Of a stretch of DNA of 64,000 nt, positions 16,672 to 25,051 are shown one piece after another. The notes under the pieces are model-generated. The model worked only from the letters and a program-made list of their open reading frames with translations, was not told the origin of the DNA and searched no databases. Source of the stretch: Caulobacter sp031457805 (GTDB lineage Bacteria > Pseudomonadota > Alphaproteobacteria > Caulobacterales > Caulobacteraceae); the NCBI RefSeq assembly GCF_031457805.1, contig NZ_JAVDXI010000004.1, positions 392,172 through 456,171 of the forward strand. Direction: 5' to 3'. Made by a program: the position numbers and the translations under genes. The stretch's first letter is position 1, and each line of letters begins with the position of its first letter.

Positions 16672-16760
16672 CGAAAACCTCGTCCTTCGACAGGCTCAGG
16701 ATGAGGTTTTCCAGCAACCGCAGGCGACACTCACCCTCATCCTGAGCTTGTCGAAGAACG
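16672..16760. repeat. Inverted pair of CTCATCCTGAGC-TGTCGAAG repeats
   Basis: CCTTCGACAGGCTCAGGATG (from 16684) and its inverted copy CATCCTGAGCTTGTCGAAG (to 16756) flank a 27-base spacer. The motif recurs at 18724-18850 and in altered form at 52820-52931. It lies between divergent genes. Confidence 0.8.
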
Positions 16761-16839
16761 CGGGCGGCTCCACCGCTTGCGGTCAGGCCCGCGCGCCGCT
16801 AAAGCCCAGACGACCATTTTCTCTTTTCGGAGCCGCGCC

Positions 16840-16920
16840 ATGATCGCGATCGGTGTCATCGCTCTCTTCCTGCTCGTCGTCATGGGCCTGAACCTGACCG
16901 AGTTCGGTCGCATCGACTAA
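16840..16920 (+). CDS. 26-residue single-helix membrane microprotein (predicted)
   Basis: The ATG at 16840 opens 26 codons ending in TAA at 16918-16920, one base before the ATG of the reductase gene. The product starts MIAIGVIALFLLVV, a single hydrophobic helix, and ends in a short polar tail LTEFGRID. The upstream sequence TTTTCGGAGCCGCGCC contains CGGAG seven bases before the ATG. Its end meets the next start in the TAAG-ATG arrangement typical of translational coupling. It may be a real membrane microprotein or a leader peptide. No family recognised. Confidence 0.5.
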   Translation: MIAIGVIALFLLVVMGLNLTEFGRID

Positions 16921-16921
16921 G

Positions 16922-17674
16922 ATGACCTCACGCGGCGCGGCCCTGGTCACCGGCGCGGGACGCCGGATCGGCCAGGTCCTGGCCCTGGAGGCCGCGCGCG
17001 CCGGCTACGACGTCGCCATCCACTACCGCGCCTCGGCTGATGAGGCCGAAGAGACCGCGCGCGCCGTCCAGGACCTGGGCCGCCGCGCCCTGCTGGTCCG
17101 CGCCGACCTGGCGGACGAGAATGAGACCCGCAGCCTTGTGGCCCAGGCCGCCCCGCTGGGTCCGCTCACCCTCCTGATCAACAACGCCTCGGCCTTCGAG
17201 GACGACCGCGTCGGCGGCCTGTCGCGGGCCACCTGGGACCGCCACCTCGAGACCAATCTGCGCGCGCCGATCGTGCTGGCCGAGGCGATGGCGGGGGCCC
17301 TGCCGGCGGATCGCCAGGGCCTGGTGGTCAACCTGATCGACCAGCGCGTCTGGCGGCCCAATCCACAGTTCTTCAGCTACACGCTCAGCAAGGCGGGCCT
17401 GTGGTGGGCGACCCAGACCCTGGCCCAGGCCCTGGCGCCGCGTATCCGCGTCAACGCCATCGGCCCCGGACCGACCCTGCCGTCGGTGCACCAGGCGCCG
17501 GGCGAGTTCGAGGCCGAAGCGGCGGGCGTGCTGTTGCAGCGGCGCGCCAGCCCCGAAGAGGTCGCCGCCGCCCTGCGCTATCTGATTGACGCGTCCTCGG
17601 TCACGGGACAGATGATCGCCGTGGACGGCGGCCAGCACCTGGGCTGGAAGACGCCCGATATCGTTGCTCCCTAG
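16922..17674 (+). CDS. Short-chain dehydrogenase, pteridine-reductase-like
   Basis: A 250-residue Rossmann-fold SDR. The N-terminal TGAGRRIG cofactor motif is the variant typical of pteridine reductase/FolM proteins, which prefer NADPH. NNAS is at about 90, and the catalytic Tyr and Lys lie in FFSYTLSKAGL. The C-terminal TGQMIAVDGGQHL is family-typical. The next gene is folB, so a role in reducing dihydropterins for folate or a related cofactor is likely by context. The start follows the predicted microprotein stop by one base. A 7-bp hairpin (17674-17697) separates it from folB. Confidence 0.85.
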   Translation: MTSRGAALVTGAGRRIGQVLALEAARAGYDVAIHYRASADEAEETARAVQDLGRRALLVRADLADENETRSLVAQAAPLGPLTLLINNASAFEDDRVGGLSRATWDRHLETNLRAPIVLAEAMAGALPADRQGLVVNLIDQRVWRPNPQFFSYTLSKAGLWWATQTLAQALAPRIRVNAIGPGPTLPSVHQAPGEFEAEAAGVLLQRRASPEEVAAALRYLIDASSVTGQMIAVDGGQHLGWKTPDIVAP

Positions 17675-17697
17675 AGCCTGCCTGGAACAACAGGCTC
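17674..17697 (+). other. Inverted repeat between the reductase gene and folB
   Basis: GAGCCTG-(10 bases)-CAGGCTC begins at the last base of the reductase stop codon. There is no T-run, so it may be an attenuator, an mRNA-processing hairpin or a weak terminator. Confidence 0.4.
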
Positions 17698-17722
17698 GAC
17701 CCGTTGAAAGAAAGGCCGCGCC

Positions 17723-18127
17723 TTGGCCGCTTCGCCCCTCGCCGACCCCGCGCCCGCCGCCGACATCGCCCGCATCATCGTGACCAAGGTCTTCGTGCGC
17801 GGCCTCAAGGTCGACGCCCAGATCGGCGTCTATGACCACGAGCATGGCCGCCTGCAGCCGCTGGTGGTCGATGTCGAGCTGGACGTGGCCGCCAGTCACT
17901 GCGAGCGCCTGGGCGACACGGTGAACTACGAGACCATCGGCGAGGCCGCCCGCGCCATCGTGGGCGAGGGCCATATCGACCTCGTCGAGACCTTCGCCGA
18001 GCGCCTGGCCCAGGCCTGTTTCGCCGATCCCCGCGTCACCCGCGCCCGGGTGCGGGTGGAAAAGCCCCTGGCGCTCGCCCCGCACGCCGCCGCCGCCGGC
18101 GTCGAGATCACCGCCGTCCGCGCGTGA
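17723..18127 (+). CDS. folB: Dihydroneopterin aldolase
   Basis: A 134-residue FolB-family enzyme. It converts 7,8-dihydroneopterin to 6-hydroxymethyl-7,8-dihydropterin in folate synthesis. The core VRGLKVDAQIGVYDHEHGR, LQPLVVDVEL, DTVNYETI, HIDLVETFAERLA and RVRVEKPLAL (catalytic Lys) are family motifs. The start is TTG at 17723, with GAAAGG upstream; the first fifteen residues are a non-conserved Ala/Pro-rich extension, so a later start is possible. The stop codon overlaps the GTG start of the next gene (GTGA). Confidence 0.9.
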   Translation: MAASPLADPAPAADIARIIVTKVFVRGLKVDAQIGVYDHEHGRLQPLVVDVELDVAASHCERLGDTVNYETIGEAARAIVGEGHIDLVETFAERLAQACFADPRVTRARVRVEKPLALAPHAAAAGVEITAVRA

Positions 18128-18675
18128 CCATGATCGCCTTCAGCGCCCGGCTCGCCCCGTTCCAGCCCGAGACGGTCTGGACCCTGGAGGCCGGGACGCT
18201 GATCGAGACACGCGGCAAGCTCGAACGCCGCTTTCCGCTGTCCGGCCTGACCCGTTACAGCCTATCGCTGGCGCCGGACGGACGTCGCCGCGTGCTGTTG
18301 CTGGTGTTCGGCCGCCGCCGGCTGCTGATCCCCTCGCAGAGCTATGCCGGACCTGGACGGTTCGAGGATCGGCTGGCGGCCTTCTCGGTGCTGGCGCGCG
18401 CCATCGCCGCTGTCGGCGCGGACCTGTCGCCGCGCGCCCGCTTTGGCCTCGCGCGGCTGGAGGCGCGCACGGCCCTGACCTTCGTCATGGGCCTCTTGGC
18501 CTTCGGCGCGGCGGCGACCCTGCTGTTCTCGCTGACCGCCGGCATGGCGGCCGTCGGCGTGGACATGGCTTCGCGGATGGCGTTCGTCCTGATCCTGCTG
18601 TTCGCCGCCCTGCCCTGGCTGGCGCGGCCGGCGGCCTTCGACCCGCGCGATCCGCCCGCCGACCTTTTGCCCTGA
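18124..18675 (+). CDS. Hypothetical membrane protein downstream of folB
   Basis: A 183-residue protein with a soluble N-terminal half of strand-like sequence (ETVWTLEAGTLIETRGKLERRFPLSGL) and two hydrophobic helices near residues 117-140 and 148-165. The GTG at 18124 overlaps the folB stop; an ATG at 18130 is an alternative. No family is recognised. The overlap suggests translational coupling to folB, but no link to folate chemistry is visible in the sequence. Confidence 0.65.
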   Translation: MTMIAFSARLAPFQPETVWTLEAGTLIETRGKLERRFPLSGLTRYSLSLAPDGRRRVLLLVFGRRRLLIPSQSYAGPGRFEDRLAAFSVLARAIAAVGADLSPRARFGLARLEARTALTFVMGLLAFGAAATLLFSLTAGMAAVGVDMASRMAFVLILLFAALPWLARPAAFDPRDPPADLLP

Positions 18676-18723
18676 GAGGACAGGCGCGTTTGAGGTCGCG
18701 CGTTGTCAGCGTTGTGGACGCCG

Positions 18724-18850
18724 CCCTCGCCCTTCGACAAGCTCAGGGTGAGGGCTAGTGCTCGTCCCGGCCCGCACAAAATCCTCATCCTGAGCGTGTC
18801 CCCCGGGACCGACCGGAGGTCGGCCCGAGGATAAACTGCGAACGAGGATT
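18724..18850. repeat. CTTCGACAAGCTCAGGGTG-type repeat block
   Basis: CCCTTCGACAAGCTCAGGGT (from 18730) and a partly inverted copy AATCCTCATCCTGAGCGTGT (from 18780) are followed by CCGACCGGAGGTCGG and GAGGATAAAC. It lies between the convergent folB-operon membrane protein and the fasciclin gene. Same family as 16672-16760. Confidence 0.75.
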
Positions 18851-18895
18851 TCCGTCCGAGCCAGCGCCGACATCCAACGCAAGTTCAGCCATACG

Positions 18896-18927
18896 AAAAG
18901 AGCGCCCCGACCTTTCGGCCGGAGCGC
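18896..18927 (-). terminator. Intrinsic terminator of the fasciclin gene
   Basis: On the minus strand GCGCTCCGGCC-GAAA-GGTCGGGGCGC forms an 11-bp stem with two G-T pairs and is followed by CTTTT. It is located 28 bases after the fasciclin stop codon. Confidence 0.85.
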
Positions 18928-18954
18928 CCCTTCTGGGAGACCTGAACGGGTCTA

Positions 18955-19491
18955 TCAGCGCGGCATCAGCACGCTGTCGATGACGTGGATGACGCCGTTG
19001 CTGGCGCCGACGTCGGTGGCGGTGACGGTGCTCTTGCCGCCCTTCTCGTCGGTGATGACGACCTTGCCGCCTTCGACGGCGGCCTTGAAGGCGCAGCCGC
19101 CCACGGTGTTGATCGTGTAGCTGCCGCCGTTCGCCTGGATGGCGCCCAGCAGGGTCTTGGCCTCAACCTTGCCGGCCACGACGTGGCAGGTCAGGATCTT
19201 GGTCAGGGTGGCCTTGTTCTCCGGCTTCACCAGGGTCTGGACCGTACCGGCCGGCAGCTTGCCGAAGGCGGCGTTGGTCGGGGCGAAGACCGTGAACGGA
19301 CCAGCGCCCGAGAGCGTGCCGACCAGGTCGGCGGCCTTCACGGCGGTGACCAGAGTCGAGAAGTCGGCGTTGCCGGCGGCCACGCCGACGATGTTCGGCT
19401 TGGCGCCGTGGTGATCGGCGAGCGCGGGACCGGCCACGGCGGCGGCGGCCAGGGCCAGCACGGCGGCCCGGCGTTGCATCGAACGCATCAT
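18955..19491 (-). CDS. Secreted fasciclin (FAS1)-domain protein
   Basis: A 178-residue protein. A signal peptide (about 1-25, ending ALADHHG) is followed by one FAS1 domain with both conserved blocks: GPFTVFAPTNAAFGKLP (H1) and GVIHVIDSVLMP (H2) at the C-terminus. Bacterial single-FAS1 proteins are periplasmic or surface proteins with adhesion-like or unknown roles. GGAAGG precedes the ATG; an in-frame ATG one codon later is an alternative. It is monocistronic, with its own terminator. Confidence 0.92.
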   Translation of the reverse strand: MMRSMQRRAAVLALAAAAVAGPALADHHGAKPNIVGVAAGNADFSTLVTAVKAADLVGTLSGAGPFTVFAPTNAAFGKLPAGTVQTLVKPENKATLTKILTCHVVAGKVEAKTLLGAIQANGGSYTINTVGGCAFKAAVEGGKVVITDEKGGKSTVTATDVGASNGVIHVIDSVLMPR

Positions 19492-19650
19492 CTTATGAAA
19501 CCTTCCATCAAGTCTTCGGGTTGGGGGAACTGAAGAAGTCGACGGCGCGCGGTCTGATCATGATTACGGCCCCGGGGCGGCGCCGGATCAATCCCCGCGA
19601 ATGACTTTTTTGTAAGGTTCGAAAAACCCGCTGAACGTGACATCGCCTTC

Positions 19651-20097
19651 ATGACGCCACCTTCATTTGCATCGCGGTCCGATCAGCGCGACGATCCGGA
19701 TGACGAAGTTATTCCAGGCTCAACCGTGACAGACCCCACTCCAGACACCGCCGTTCCGCCCACGCTGCCGGACGACAAGGCCCTGCCCATCGCGATCTAT
19801 GCGTTGCATATCGCGGGCGCGGTGACCGGCGGCTTCACCTGCCTGATCGCCGCCATCCTGGCCTATATCAGCCGCAAGGGCGCGCCCGACTGGCTGGCCA
19901 GCCACTATGAGTTCCAGATCCGCACCTTCTGGCTGGCGCTGCTGTTCAGCCTGATTTCCGGCCTGCTCACCGTCGTCGGGATCGGCGTCGTGATGCTGGT
20001 CGCGGTCGGCCTCTGGGTCATCGTCCGCGCCGTTGTCGGCCTTTCGCATCTGCTGAAGGGCCAACCCTATCCCACACCCAAGAACTGGATGCTCTAA
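19651..20097 (+). CDS. DUF4870-like membrane protein, first of a tandem pair
   Basis: About 148 residues with three hydrophobic helices (about 48-70, 93-115, 118-135) and the pattern SHYEFQIRTFWLAL followed by a C-terminal Leu/Tyr-Pro tail (QPYPTPKNWML). This matches the DUF4870-type small membrane proteins. The N-terminal 40 residues are Asp/Pro-rich; a GTG at 19726 (VTDPTPD) would remove 25 of them and is about equally plausible. It is followed three bases later by a paralogue. Function unknown. Confidence 0.75.
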   Translation: MTPPSFASRSDQRDDPDDEVIPGSTVTDPTPDTAVPPTLPDDKALPIAIYALHIAGAVTGGFTCLIAAILAYISRKGAPDWLASHYEFQIRTFWLALLFSLISGLLTVVGIGVVMLVAVGLWVIVRAVVGLSHLLKGQPYPTPKNWML

Positions 20098-20100
20098 GCC

Positions 20101-20499
20101 ATGACCGACGCCGCCATTACGCCTCGCGTTGAAGAAGACAAGGTCCTGCCCGCCGTCGTCTACGGCCTCTACCTGCTGGGCTTCACCAACGGCCTGACCT
20201 TCTTTGTCGGGCTGATCCTGGCCTATGTGAACCGCGACGCCGCAGGCCCGATCAACGCCAGCCACTACACCTTCGCGATCCGGACCTTCTGGCTGGCCAT
20301 CGCCTGGTTCCTGATCGGCCTGATGATGACCATCTTCGGCGCGCCGCTGAGCCTGCTGCTGGTGGGCATTCCGGTGCTGATGGCCGGTATCGCGATCATG
20401 GGCGCCGTGGGCGTCTGGTTCGTGGTTCGCTGCGTGATGGGAATCTACTATCTCACCCGCGGCGAGGCGTACCCGCGCCCGCGTAGCTGGTTGATTTAG
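20101..20499 (+). CDS. DUF4870-like membrane protein, second of a tandem pair
   Basis: A 132-residue paralogue of the preceding protein. They share the layout SHYTFAIRTFWLA, three helices, and an end YPRPRSWLI. The ATG lies three bases after the stop of the first gene, so the two are one transcript. The pair may form a hetero-oligomer in the inner membrane. No function can be assigned. Confidence 0.75.
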   Translation: MTDAAITPRVEEDKVLPAVVYGLYLLGFTNGLTFFVGLILAYVNRDAAGPINASHYTFAIRTFWLAIAWFLIGLMMTIFGAPLSLLLVGIPVLMAGIAIMGAVGVWFVVRCVMGIYYLTRGEAYPRPRSWLI

Positions 20500-20624
20500 A
20501 GGCGCCTTCTCCGCCCGGCGCCCGTCCACGGATCATTCGCGCGGCTCCATTCCCCTGCCGGTTGAGACGGCTCGACGGGGTCGGGGCCGCCGGATGACTA
20601 GTGCGGCCTGGCGGAGGGACGCCC

Positions 20625-21614
20625 ATGGTGGGCGAACGTCTGGGGGACGCGATGTTGGCGCGACTGGTTGGGATCATCTTGGGGCTGATCCTGGCGTCGG
20701 CGGGATACGTGGTGGCGGGCTGGGGCTCGCTGGGGACATGGGCCACGAATCTCGACCTTGGTCCGTTCGAACCGCATCGACCCTCTGTCGGCGTGGCGGC
20801 GGCGATCGTGGGCGGGGTGCTCATCGTCGCCGCCCTGCTTCCCCGCCCCAAGCGCAAGCCGCGCAAGACCGCGCCGGCGACTCTGGGTCTGGAGCTTGCA
20901 GACGAGGCGCCGCCGATCGCCAGCCCGGCTGTCGCGCCCGCGCTCGGCGCCCAAGCCATTGCAGCCCCGCTCGCCCACGCCGCGCCGCCGGCCGCTGCCG
21001 CGCCGGCCCCCGCGCCTCAACCCAAGACCTTCGCCGAAATGCGCATGCGCCTGGTGACGCTGAGCCGGGAGGACTCCTGGGGCGAGTGCGCCCGCCTGCT
21101 GGCGGCGATGAAGCGCGCGGCCCACACCGACGAGGAACTGGCCATCGTCCATCGCGACCTCGGCGACTTCGCCCGCGCCCAGGGCCAGCTGGACGAGGCC
21201 AGCGAAGCCTATGAGACGGCCGTGGCCTACGCGCGCCAGGTGCGCCAGACGCGGCCGACCGACGCCAGCACCGAGCTTTTGGCCGGGGCGCTATCGGGCG
21301 TTGGCGATGTCGCCGAGGCCGAAGGACGCCTCGACGCCGCTCTGTCGGCCTTCGAAGAAGCCCTCGCCCTGCGCCGCTCACGCGGTGGCCGCGAGGCCGG
21401 CGACGCCAACGCCCAGCGCGCCCTGTCGGTCAATCTGGAGCGTCTCGCCGACCTGCGCGAGGATCGCGGCCATCGCATGCGGGCGCTGGATCTCTACCGC
21501 GAAAGCTACGACATCGCCGGGCGCTTGGCGGCCGCCGATCCGGCGCGCTTCGGCCCGGACCTCGCGGCCACCCGCGCCCGCCTCAACGAGCTGGAAGCGC
21601 GCATCTCGACCTGA
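20625..21614 (+). CDS. Membrane-anchored TPR protein
   Basis: A 329-residue protein. Two N-terminal hydrophobic helices (about 10-32 and 55-73) precede a basic stretch (PRPKRKPRK) and an Ala/Pro-rich linker (about 85-140). Then come tetratricopeptide-like helices (about 145-325), for example DLGDFARAQGQLDEASEAYETAVAYA and GALSGVGDVAEAEGRLDAAL. It probably sits on the inner membrane with the TPR part in the cytoplasm. GGAGGG six bases before the ATG decides the start over a GTG at 20601. Partners are unknown. Confidence 0.75.
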   Translation: MVGERLGDAMLARLVGIILGLILASAGYVVAGWGSLGTWATNLDLGPFEPHRPSVGVAAAIVGGVLIVAALLPRPKRKPRKTAPATLGLELADEAPPIASPAVAPALGAQAIAAPLAHAAPPAAAAPAPAPQPKTFAEMRMRLVTLSREDSWGECARLLAAMKRAAHTDEELAIVHRDLGDFARAQGQLDEASEAYETAVAYARQVRQTRPTDASTELLAGALSGVGDVAEAEGRLDAALSAFEEALALRRSRGGREAGDANAQRALSVNLERLADLREDRGHRMRALDLYRESYDIAGRLAAADPARFGPDLAATRARLNELEARIST

Positions 21615-21646
21615 TTTTCCGCCGCGCGCGGGCCGGCCTCTCGACC

Positions 21647-22288
21647 TCAGGCCTTCGGACACTTGGCGCCGGTATCGATCCACGCCTTGATCAAGGCTCC
21701 GAACTGGGCCTGGGTCCCCGGGGCCGGCGTCCGGCCCGCGCCTGGGTTCCAACCCCAGCCCACGAGATGATCCTCAGCCATATGGTGATGGATCTGCGCC
21801 AGGGTTTTCCCCCCGTTGGCGGCCGGGTTTTTGATCTGGGCGCAGATCGCTCCCAGCGACTTGCCCTGCCAGGCCATTTCGGCCGGCGCCAACGCCCACT
21901 TCGGATCACCTGGAATGCTCCTGATGCGATCACCCCAGGCCGGGACGTTCGCGGCGGTGTGACAAGAGAAGCAGGGCAGGCTCGCGGGGCCATGACCGCT
22001 GTCGCCCGCCACCATCGGCGGATTGTGCGGACGCAGGTCGTCGCCCTGGGTGGGGGCGCGCTCGACCGGGTGACAGTTCAGGCAGCGCGGGCTCTGGATC
22101 ACCTTGCCCGCCTCTTCGAACAGGGCGAGCGACCGCGCGGCGGGGTCCTTGATCGATTGGAAGCTGGAGACGCTGCGAAGGCCCGACGCGTTCTCGGGGG
22201 CGGCCTGCGGCGCAGCGACACCTGCGGCGACGACCGCGCCTGCGGCCGTCAGACCTCCGACGACAATGGCGATCATAGCGATACGCAT
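21647..22288 (-). CDS. Periplasmic dihaem cytochrome c-like protein
   Basis: A 213-residue protein with an N-terminal signal sequence (about 1-26) and two c-type haem motifs, CLNCH (Cys69-His73) and CFSCH (Cys106-His110). Repeated Met and His residues that could be distal ligands include HHHMAEDHLVGWGW. The spacing of two close haem sites in a protein of this size fits the small dihaem proteins that accompany oxidoreductases, but no oxidoreductase gene is adjacent. A role in periplasmic electron transfer is inferred. Confidence 0.8.
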   Translation of the reverse strand: MRIAMIAIVVGGLTAAGAVVAAGVAAPQAAPENASGLRSVSSFQSIKDPAARSLALFEEAGKVIQSPRCLNCHPVERAPTQGDDLRPHNPPMVAGDSGHGPASLPCFSCHTAANVPAWGDRIRSIPGDPKWALAPAEMAWQGKSLGAICAQIKNPAANGGKTLAQIHHHMAEDHLVGWGWNPGAGRTPAPGTQAQFGALIKAWIDTGAKCPKA

Positions 22289-22329
22289 GGCGTTTCCCTC
22301 CAGCAGTGCCGGAGAGCGAACGCCTCAGC

Positions 22330-23049
22330 TTAGCGTGCGGTTTCCTGCGCGAGGAAACGGCGGATCCAGTCGGCCATCCGCGCGCGATCGTTGGAGCCAT
22401 CCAGACTGGCGATCGCCGCGTCCGCCTGCGGATCGGTGTAGCGCGTTCCACGCCGCGCCTCGATCAAGGCCTTGGCGTAGTCGGGCGTGAATTCCGGGTG
22501 GAACTGCATCGAGATCGCCCGTTCGTTCTCGTAGGCGAGGATGCCGTAAGGCGTGAACGCGCTGCCTGCGAGGACTCGGGCCGTCGGCGGCAGGTCCACG
22601 ACCTGGTCCTGGTGCGACCCGGGCACAGCCACCTGCGCGGCGTCATCCATCCAGGCGGCGCGCTCGGCGACCGCATAGGCCTGAAGGCCGACGCCCCAGC
22701 CCTTGGACGATTTTTCGACCTTGCCGCCAAACGCCTCGGCCATGACCTGATGGCCAAAACAGACCCCCACCAGAGGCGTCTCGCCCCGCGCCGCACGCAG
22801 GAACACCTTGAGCGGCTCGATCCAGGGCAGCGGGTCATAGACCCCCGCCGAGGAGCCGGTGATTACATAGGCGTCGTTCTCGCCCGGATGCGTCGGCAGT
22901 TCCCCGCCCTGAACGTCGTAGGCGCGGTAGGCGTGCCCATCGCCCAACAAGGCCTCGAACATCGCGCCATAGCCGCCATAGGTCGCCTTTAACGGGCCCG
23001 GAGGCTCGCCCGTTTCCAGCAGGCCGATCTTCAAGACGCGCGTCGTCAC
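22330..23049 (-). CDS. Class I glutamine amidotransferase-like protein
   Basis: A 239-residue stand-alone GATase1 domain. The nucleophile elbow LVGVCFGHQVMAEAFGG carries the catalytic Cys, and SMQFHPEFTPDY carries the His and Glu of the triad. Such proteins (GuaA-like C26 type) act as amidotransferases or as peptidases on gamma-glutamyl compounds. The start is a GTG at 23049, five bases after the cca stop codon; a TTG at 23034 is possible. It is the last gene of the DUF1285-Nudix-cca unit. Substrate unknown. Confidence 0.8.
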   Translation of the reverse strand: MTTRVLKIGLLETGEPPGPLKATYGGYGAMFEALLGDGHAYRAYDVQGGELPTHPGENDAYVITGSSAGVYDPLPWIEPLKVFLRAARGETPLVGVCFGHQVMAEAFGGKVEKSSKGWGVGLQAYAVAERAAWMDDAAQVAVPGSHQDQVVDLPPTARVLAGSAFTPYGILAYENERAISMQFHPEFTPDYAKALIEARRGTRYTDPQADAAIASLDGSNDRARMADWIRRFLAQETAR

Positions 23050-23054
23050 GGCCG

Positions 23055-24326
23055 TCAGTAGACCATGCCCTGGGCGACGGCCTTGAGGCGTTCGATGGCG
23101 CTGAACTTGTCCTCGATGAAGTCCTGGTCGATCCACCAGAGCTCGATCTCGCGCATCACCTCGCCGACCATCGGCCCCTTGGGCACGCCGGCCTTCATCA
23201 CCTCCTCGCCCGACAGCGGGAAGGCCGGCGGGGTCCAGGTCTCGGCCAGGGCCAGCAGGGCCCGCCATTGCGGCGCGGTCGAGTCGCGCCCCGAGCCGGC
23301 CCAGGCGAGCTTGACGCGATCACAGAAGGTGCGGGTTCCCAGGCCATAGACGGCCCGACGCGCCTCGCGCGGGCTCATCCACGAGACCACGCGCGGGTTC
23401 TTGCCCACGGCCTCGACCAGACGGTCCCGCACATTGTTGGGCAGGCGCAGGCGCTCGGCCAGCTGCTCGGCGATCTTGGGATCGTCGGGGATGAGCGCCG
23501 CCAGGCGCAGGTCCGGATCGTTCTCGAACAGTTGCTCGGTCTCGATGCCGACCAGGGCCTCGAAGCGGGCCAGCGACTTCACCGACGGCAGGATCGAGGA
23601 GAGCACGCTGGTGGCCGCCATCAGGCGGAAGGCCGGACGCGGATCGTCCGCCGCCAGCATCTTCATCAGCTCCTTCTGGGTGCGCTCGGCGGCGCGTCCC
23701 GAAACCATGCCCTTCAGCGCCTTGCACGCCGCCAGGCCCTTCTGGTCCGGCTCGCCCCGGCCGTACCAGGCCTGGAAGCGGAAGAAGCGCAGGATACGCA
23801 GATAGTCCTCGCGGATGCGGGTCATCGGATCGCCGACGAACACCACCCGGCCCTCATGGGCGTCGCGGATCCCCTCGCCGGTCGGATCATAGATCCGCCC
23901 TTCCGGATCGGCGTAGAGCGCGTTGAAGCGGAAGTCGCGCCGCTCGGCGTCCTGGTTCCAGTCCTGGGTGAAGGCCACCACCGCCCGGCGGCCGTCGGTC
24001 GAGACGTCCTTGCGCAGGGTGGTGATCTCGTAGGGGCGACCGCCGGACACCGCCGTGATGGTGCCGTGGTCGACGCCGGTCGGGATGGCGCGCAGCCCCG
24101 CCTGCTCCAGGGCGTCGATGACAAGATCGGGCGTCAGGGTCGTGGCGATGTCGATGTCATCGACCGGCTTGCCCATCACCGTGTTGCGGACGCAGCCGCC
24201 CACGAACCGCGCGCAGCCGGCGTAGCCGCGCGTCTCCAACGCGGCGATGACCGCCTTGGTCTCCGGAAGCGCGATCCAGGGCGCGTCGCCGATCGTCTCA
24301 CTGCTCAACGCCTGACTCCCACTCAC
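23055..24326 (-). CDS. cca: CCA-adding tRNA nucleotidyltransferase
   Basis: A 423-residue class II nucleotidyltransferase, which builds or repairs the CCA end of tRNA. The head domain shows RFVGGCVRNTVMGKPVDDIDIATT with the metal-binding acids, then RRDFRFNALYAD and RIREDYLRILRFFRFQAWYG, followed by a helical body and a C-terminal part of about 150 residues. This is the form usual for alphaproteobacteria. The GTG at 24326 (GGAGG eleven bases upstream) is chosen; TTG at 24308 is an alternative. The longer open frame reaching 24773 runs antiparallel over the Nudix gene and is rejected. Confidence 0.92.
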   Translation of the reverse strand: MSGSQALSSETIGDAPWIALPETKAVIAALETRGYAGCARFVGGCVRNTVMGKPVDDIDIATTLTPDLVIDALEQAGLRAIPTGVDHGTITAVSGGRPYEITTLRKDVSTDGRRAVVAFTQDWNQDAERRDFRFNALYADPEGRIYDPTGEGIRDAHEGRVVFVGDPMTRIREDYLRILRFFRFQAWYGRGEPDQKGLAACKALKGMVSGRAAERTQKELMKMLAADDPRPAFRLMAATSVLSSILPSVKSLARFEALVGIETEQLFENDPDLRLAALIPDDPKIAEQLAERLRLPNNVRDRLVEAVGKNPRVVSWMSPREARRAVYGLGTRTFCDRVKLAWAGSGRDSTAPQWRALLALAETWTPPAFPLSGEEVMKAGVPKGPMVGEVMREIELWWIDQDFIEDKFSAIERLKAVAQGMVY

Positions 24327-24400
24327 GCGTGCGATCCCCTCCGAGGAAGGGGCGACATTGTTAGGCCAGGAAGCCCCGGCTTCGCCAGACAAGAAACACC

Positions 24401-25051
24401 CTATTCGGAGGAGGTCCGTCCGGTTTCGTCGTTGAGGGCCTCGTACAGCGAGCGCAGCATGCCCGCCGTCGCGCCCCAGATGAACCGATCGTTCCACGGC
24501 ATGGCGTAGAAGTGACGCCGAGGGCCACCCGGAACTTCGCGATGCTGGCGCTGGTGATTGGCCGGGTCCATCAGGAAGTCGAACGGCGTCTCGAAGACGT
24601 CCGCGACCTCTTCGGGACTGGGCGTGAAGGTCGCCTTGGGATCGATGAAGCCCACCACGGGCGTCACGTGAAAGCCGGTCACGGTCTGGTAGCCGTGCAG
24701 CAGGCCGGCGACCGTCACGAGGGCGGGATCCAGCCCGACCTCTTCCTGCGCCTCGCGCAGCGCCGTGCCCCAAGGCGTTTCGCCGGGATCACAGCGCCCG
24801 CCCGGAAAGGCGATCTGGCCGGTGTGGCTGCGCAGGGTGTCGGCGCGCCGGGTCAGCAGCACGGTCGGGCCGTCGTCATGCTCGACCAGACCCACCAGGA
24901 CGGCGGCCGGACGCAGGGCGTGCGGATTGTCGGCCTTCAGGCCCGGATTGAGATCGAAGTCCGAGCGCAGGGGATTGGCGAGGCTGGGATCATAACCCGC
25001 AATCGGATGCAGGCGGCTGGTGATCCAGGCGCGGCGCTCTTCGCGGGTCAT
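24401..25051 (-). CDS. Nudix hydrolase, CoA-pyrophosphatase type
   Basis: A 216-residue protein. The upstream motif LLTRRADTLRSHTGQIAFPGG plus the Nudix box GGxxxPGExxxxxALREAQEEVGL (about residues 83-105) are the signature of the NudL/CoAse group, which hydrolyses CoA to 3',5'-ADP and phosphopantetheine. The C-terminal FIWGATAGML is also typical. The ATG overlaps the DUF1285 stop by four bases (ATGA). It stands between DUF1285 and cca in one minus-strand unit. Confidence 0.88.
   Translation of the reverse strand: MTREERRAWITSRLHPIAGYDPSLANPLRSDFDLNPGLKADNPHALRPAAVLVGLVEHDDGPTVLLTRRADTLRSHTGQIAFPGGRCDPGETPWGTALREAQEEVGLDPALVTVAGLLHGYQTVTGFHVTPVVGFIDPKATFTPSPEEVADVFETPFDFLMDPANHQRQHREVPGGPRRHFYAMPWNDRFIWGATAGMLRSLYEALNDETGRTSSE

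Noticed and set aside
16647..16730. N-terminal extension of the Nudix gene
   Set aside because: These codons are made by an intergenic repeat (CTTCGACAGGCTCAGGATG) and are not part of the Nudix fold.
24327..24773. N-terminal extension of cca
   Set aside because: It lies over the Nudix gene in another frame and has no family sequence; the cca domain begins after the GTG at 24326.
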